Assembly: GCA_027450185.1 (NCBI GenBank)
Contig: DAIDKF010000024.1
Location: 1 to 35,477 of the forward strand
DNA: 35,477 nucleotides
DNA from: Granulicella sp.
GTDB taxonomy: Bacteria; Acidobacteriota; Terriglobia; Terriglobales; Acidobacteriaceae
Direction of reading: 5' to 3'
The notes beneath the pieces were generated by a model. That model searched no databases and was not told where the DNA came from. It saw only the letters and a list, made by a program, of their open reading frames with translations. The position numbers and the translations under genes were made by a program. This document shows positions 32,554 to 35,477 of this stretch, piece after piece (position 1 is the first letter of the stretch; each line of letters opens with the position of its first letter).

Positions 32554-33293
32554 TCCCGCCCGACAGAAGCAGTTCACACAGAGAGCAACTCAAGAGCTTC
32601 CTTTCTTACTACCGAAGATTCGGCACTGAGTTCGTCGCTCAAATATGGCAAGTGTGGCGAAGAGAAGTGGCATCGACTTTGGTGATAGCCTTGATTATTT
32701 TTCTGCTGAGCTACTACGATTCAAACGCAAAGACTGCGCTGCAAGCCACTGCTGAGGCGTGCGGAATCTATCTCTTCGTATGGGCTGCGTACCATCTCGT
32801 CCGCACTCCTTGGAAGCTGAGCCTCGCTCCGGCAGTCCCCGACGCTAAATCCGCTATTAGCTTTAGAAGTGGACTACTTAATCTATCCATCGAAGTGTTG
32901 AATTTCATCTACGAGCGACAAAAGGCAGCTCCAGAGCGTCCTGTTCAAGAATTTGTGTTCGCACGTGACGATGGAAGCAAGTGGCTGGAAGATATGCTGC
33001 AATTCAGCAATAAATCGGCGGCGGTCAAGAAATTCGACAGTGACACCGCCGGCATATACAGCTACAGATTCAAGAGAAGGGTTCAGCAAGCAGCCGAACG
33101 CCTAAAAGAAATAGGCTTCCCCGAAGAAATGCTGGCCGACCTAATACGTGCGCCAGAAAATTGGATGGCTCCATACAGCGAAACCATCAAGCAAATTGGG
33201 ACAGACATCGGAGAATTAGCGGACCAGCTCGACGAATCAGCGGAGGGCAATATAAAGCAGCGGCCGCCGCAGACGGAGAAGCCAAGCGAATGA
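32550..33293 (+). CDS. Unrecognised two-helix membrane protein inside an ABC exporter operon
   Basis: The 247-residue protein has a polar start with basic and aromatic residues (1-40), two membrane helices (about 41-56 and 68-85) and a soluble, highly charged domain of about 160 residues with many helix-forming stretches and a short polar tail. I recognise no family. Its base composition differs from its neighbours: the 60-base line 32641-32700 is 42% G+C, while 33421-33480 in the ATPase gene is 67%. Codons ending in A or T are frequent here and rare on either side. It shares ATGA overlaps with both the upstream fusion-protein gene (32550-32553) and the downstream ATPase gene (33290-33293), so it is translationally coupled on both sides. 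It looks like a recently acquired gene placed exactly at a gene junction. Confidence 0.75.
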   Translation: MIPPDRSSSHREQLKSFLSYYRRFGTEFVAQIWQVWRREVASTLVIALIIFLLSYYDSNAKTALQATAEACGIYLFVWAAYHLVRTPWKLSLAPAVPDAKSAISFRSGLLNLSIEVLNFIYERQKAAPERPVQEFVFARDDGSKWLEDMLQFSNKSAAVKKFDSDTAGIYSYRFKRRVQQAAERLKEIGFPEEMLADLIRAPENWMAPYSETIKQIGTDIGELADQLDESAEGNIKQRPPQTEKPSE

Positions 33294-34240
33294 GTAACCG
33301 AATTAACACGCCCGAGCCAGTCATCGACGCCCGCCACCTTACCATCCAGTTCGGCTCCGTCACCGCCGTCGACGACGTCAGCTTCCACCTCGACCGCGGC
33401 GAGCTCTTCGGCTTCCTCGGCCCCAACGGCTCCGGCAAAACCACCATCATCCGCGCCCTCTGCGGCCTCATCCCTCTCACCTCCGGCGACGCCACCATCC
33501 TCGGCATGGACGTCCGCAAGCACGCCCCAGACATCAAGCGCCACGTCGGCTATATGAGCCAGAAGTTCGGCCTCTACGAAGACCTCACCGTCCGTGAAAA
33601 CCTCAACTTCTACGCCGCCGCCTATGGCCTCTCGGCCTCCGCCGCCCGCTCCCGCATCGCCGAACTCCTTGACCTCACCAGTCTCCACCCCTACTTCACC
33701 CGCCGCGTCTCCCAACTCTCCGGCGGCTGGAAGCAGCGTCTCGCCCTCGCCTGCGCCATCATCCACTCCCCCGAGATCGTCTTCCTCGACGAACCCACCG
33801 CCGGTATCGACCCCGTCGCCCGCCGTTCCCTCTGGGACCTCTTCTTCCAGCTCGCCGGCCAGGGCGTCACCTTCTTCGTCACCACCCACTACATGGACGA
33901 GGCCGAGCGCTGCGGCCGCCTCGGCTACATCTACCTCTCCAAACTCATCGCCCTCGGCTCCGTCCACGACCTCCAGCAACTCCCCGACGCCAATCCTCCC
34001 AACACCTCGCGCCTCGAACTGGAAGCGCCTCAGGTCTCCGTCCTGCTCGCCCAACTCCGCCAGTTCCCCGGCGTCCGCGAGGCCACCATCTTCGGCCGCA
34101 CCATCCACGCCCTGGTCGACACCACCGCCATCGACAGCCTCCACGCGGCCTTCCCCCAACTCACCCTCCGCGCCATCCAACCCTCGCTAGAAGACATCTT
34201 CGTCACCCTCACCCTCCACATCATGGGCGAACAAAAATGA
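33290..34240 (+). CDS. ABC exporter ATPase (YbhF/CcmA type)
   Basis: The 316-residue protein holds all nucleotide-binding motifs: Walker A GPNGSGKTT (44-52), Q-loop region GYMSQKFGLYEDLTVREN, signature LSGGWKQRLALACAI, Walker B IVFLDEPTAGIDP and H-loop FVTTHYMDEAERC. The pairing with an ABC-2 permease and a fusion protein is that of the YbhF-YbhG-YbhR/S exporters, which expel drugs or cations in E. coli. The C-terminal 80 residues form the regulatory tail seen in this group. The ATG at 33290 overlaps the stop of the low-GC gene. The permease gene begins 190 bases further on, after a palindrome. Confidence 0.93.
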   Translation: MSNRINTPEPVIDARHLTIQFGSVTAVDDVSFHLDRGELFGFLGPNGSGKTTIIRALCGLIPLTSGDATILGMDVRKHAPDIKRHVGYMSQKFGLYEDLTVRENLNFYAAAYGLSASAARSRIAELLDLTSLHPYFTRRVSQLSGGWKQRLALACAIIHSPEIVFLDEPTAGIDPVARRSLWDLFFQLAGQGVTFFVTTHYMDEAERCGRLGYIYLSKLIALGSVHDLQQLPDANPPNTSRLELEAPQVSVLLAQLRQFPGVREATIFGRTIHALVDTTAIDSLHAAFPQLTLRAIQPSLEDIFVTLTLHIMGEQK

Positions 34241-34268
34241 CCCGACCCAAACCGTCCCGCTTTGAAGG

Positions 34269-34288
34269 GTACGGGCTTCAGCCCGTAC
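34269..34288. repeat. REP-like palindrome in the exporter operon
   Basis: GTACGGGC and GCCCGTAC form a perfect eight-base-pair stem around TTCA. It lies 29 bases after the ATPase stop in a 190-base gap. The following 100 bases hold more GC-rich partial inverted repeats (GCCGAAGGCCGGAGTGAAG). Intergenic elements with this palindrome are repeated in many acidobacterial genomes as far as I recall; this needs a genome search. Confidence 0.6.
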
Positions 34289-34430
34289 GCAAACCAGCCA
34301 GCGTCGCAGACGCTCACCGTTCTGCCGAAGGCCGGAGTGAAGCCGCAGGCGTAACGACCCACCTGCCTTACCCCATCGCGCCACAAACCCCTACCCAGAA
34401 CCTCACGCCCCACCCCCGGAGCGTGCCACA

Positions 34431-35477
34431 ATGACCACCCAACCCTCGCATCGCACCCCTTTCTTCGGCCTCCGCCCCGTCGCCCGCAAAGAGTTCACCC
34501 ACATCTTCCGCGACCCCACCACGCTCTTCTTCGCGTTGCTCATCCCCATCCTCCAGCTCTTTCTCTTCGGCTACGCAGTTGACACCAATGTCCGCCAGGT
34601 TCCCACCGTCATCTTCGACGAGTCCCACACCCAGCAAAGCCGCAGCCTCATCCAGGCCTTCGCCGCCTCCGACATCTTCCGCATCGCCTACTACGTCCAG
34701 TCCGAGCCCGCCATGTACTCCACCATGCGCTCCGGCCGTGCCCGCGTCGCCATCCGCATTCCCACCGACTACGCCCGCAGCCTCCAGCAGGGCACCACCG
34801 CCAGCGTCCTCGTCCTGGTCGATGGCTCCGACTCCTCCGTCGCCGGCATCACCGTTGACACCGCCACCGGCATCGCCCTCGAACAATCCATCGCCCTGGC
34901 CACCACCGTCTCCGCACCCGCCATCGAGGTCCGCCCCTCGGTCCTCTACAACCCCGCCACCCGCTCCGCCAACTTCTTCATCCCCGGTCTCATCGCCATC
35001 CTTCTCCAGACCATGACCATCCTGCTCATCGCCCTCTCGCTGGTCCGCGAGCGCGAGCGCGGCACCCTCGAGCAGCTCACCATGACCCCCATCGCTCCCC
35101 TCGGCCTCATGCTCGGCAAGATGATCCCTTACGGTGCGCTCGCCTTCGGTGAACTCTGCCTCATCCTCACCATCATGCGCACCATCTTCCAGGTGCCCAT
35201 CCACGGCAGCGTCCTGATGCTGTTGCTCCTGTCGCTGCCCTTCCTGCTCACGGTCCTGGGCCTCGGCCTCTTCATCTCCACCCGCGCCCACACCCAGGCT
35301 GAGGCCTTTCAGCTCTCCATGGGCACCATCCTCCCCTCGGTCTTTCTCTCCGGCTACATCTTCCAGATCTCCACCATGCCCGGCTTCTTCCGAGCCATCA
35401 GCGCCGTCATCCCCGCCAACTACTACATCCAGATCATCCGCGGAATCGTCCTGCGCGGCTCCGACTTCGCTGACCTA
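34431..35477 (+). CDS. ABC-2 type permease (YbhR/YhhJ-like), 3' end missing
   Basis: The first 349 codons are present and the frame is open to the window end. The start PVARKEFTHIFRDPTTLFF is the family's cytoplasmic entry; then a first helix (LLIPILQLFLFGYAV), a periplasmic domain (about 55-205) and helices from about 180 onward. The segment LVRERERGTLEQLTMTPI is the conserved coupling element of ABC-2 exporters, and VIPANYYIQIIRGI sits near the usual C-terminus, so probably only about 25-35 residues are cut off. The ATG at 34431 has GGAG about ten bases upstream. It works with the ATPase and fusion protein upstream. A second permease may follow beyond the window. Confidence 0.92.
   Translation, partial: MTTQPSHRTPFFGLRPVARKEFTHIFRDPTTLFFALLIPILQLFLFGYAVDTNVRQVPTVIFDESHTQQSRSLIQAFAASDIFRIAYYVQSEPAMYSTMRSGRARVAIRIPTDYARSLQQGTTASVLVLVDGSDSSVAGITVDTATGIALEQSIALATTVSAPAIEVRPSVLYNPATRSANFFIPGLIAILLQTMTILLIALSLVRERERGTLEQLTMTPIAPLGLMLGKMIPYGALAFGELCLILTIMRTIFQVPIHGSVLMLLLLSLPFLLTVLGLGLFISTRAHTQAEAFQLSMGTILPSVFLSGYIFQISTMPGFFRAISAVIPANYYIQIIRGIVLRGSDFADL

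Noticed and set aside
33083-34180. Minus-strand frame of 365 codons opposite the ABC ATPase
   Set aside because: Gly, Glu, Val and Asp dominate and no motif is present; the plus strand has a complete set of ABC motifs.

Overview
The window looks like a chromosomal segment from an acidobacterium (phylum Acidobacteriota, probably class Terriglobia). This is an inference. It rests on the high GC content, the strong C bias at third codon positions, an Oar-like outer-membrane receptor with an N-terminal carboxypeptidase-regulatory domain, and the mix of acyl-carrier, glycan and nickel genes. No 16S gene or other decisive taxonomic marker is present. Gene density is high, both strands are used, and I see no tRNA, rRNA, CRISPR array or insertion sequence.

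Region by region: 1-7755 is envelope/glycan oriented. It holds three polytopic glycosyltransferase-like proteins (one cut by the window edge), a MacB/FtsX-type ABC permease, a Wzy-like polymerase and an OafA-like acyltransferase interrupted by a one-base frameshift. 7900-12697 is a mixed housekeeping block: radical SAM/SPASM protein, iscX, a TetR regulator, a DsbA-like thiol oxidoreductase, rmuC and a small zinc-ribbon protein. 12793-14525 is a clean fatty-acid unit with promoter, acpP, fabF and terminator. 14589-16604 holds a chloroperoxidase-like hydrolase, a Yip1 protein and a 37-residue membrane protein. 16851-19727 is the Oar-like receptor and its terminator. A 520-base AT-rich gap with a striking G-run follows, then a lipoprotein, a zinc-ribbon membrane protein, pyrR and a cytochrome c.

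23020-26013 is a complete set of nickel-pincer nucleotide synthesis genes, read larE > larC > larB on the minus strand. About 3.6 kb further on, after a DUF2905 gene, a secreted cysteine-hydrolase-like gene and gnd (6-phosphogluconate dehydrogenase), come hypB and hypA (nickel delivery) and, divergently, the nickel regulator nikR. An inverted repeat that overlaps a -10-like box in front of nikR is a candidate NikR operator. So cofactor synthesis, nickel chaperones and nickel sensing lie within about 8 kb, yet no nickel enzyme (lactate racemase LarA, hydrogenase, urease) is visible here.

31426-35477 is an ABC-2 exporter operon (membrane-fusion protein, ATPase, permease running off the window end). 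Between the first two genes sits an unrecognised, low-GC, two-helix membrane protein gene joined to each neighbour by a four-base ATGA overlap. That gene and the nickel cluster are the parts I would look at first.
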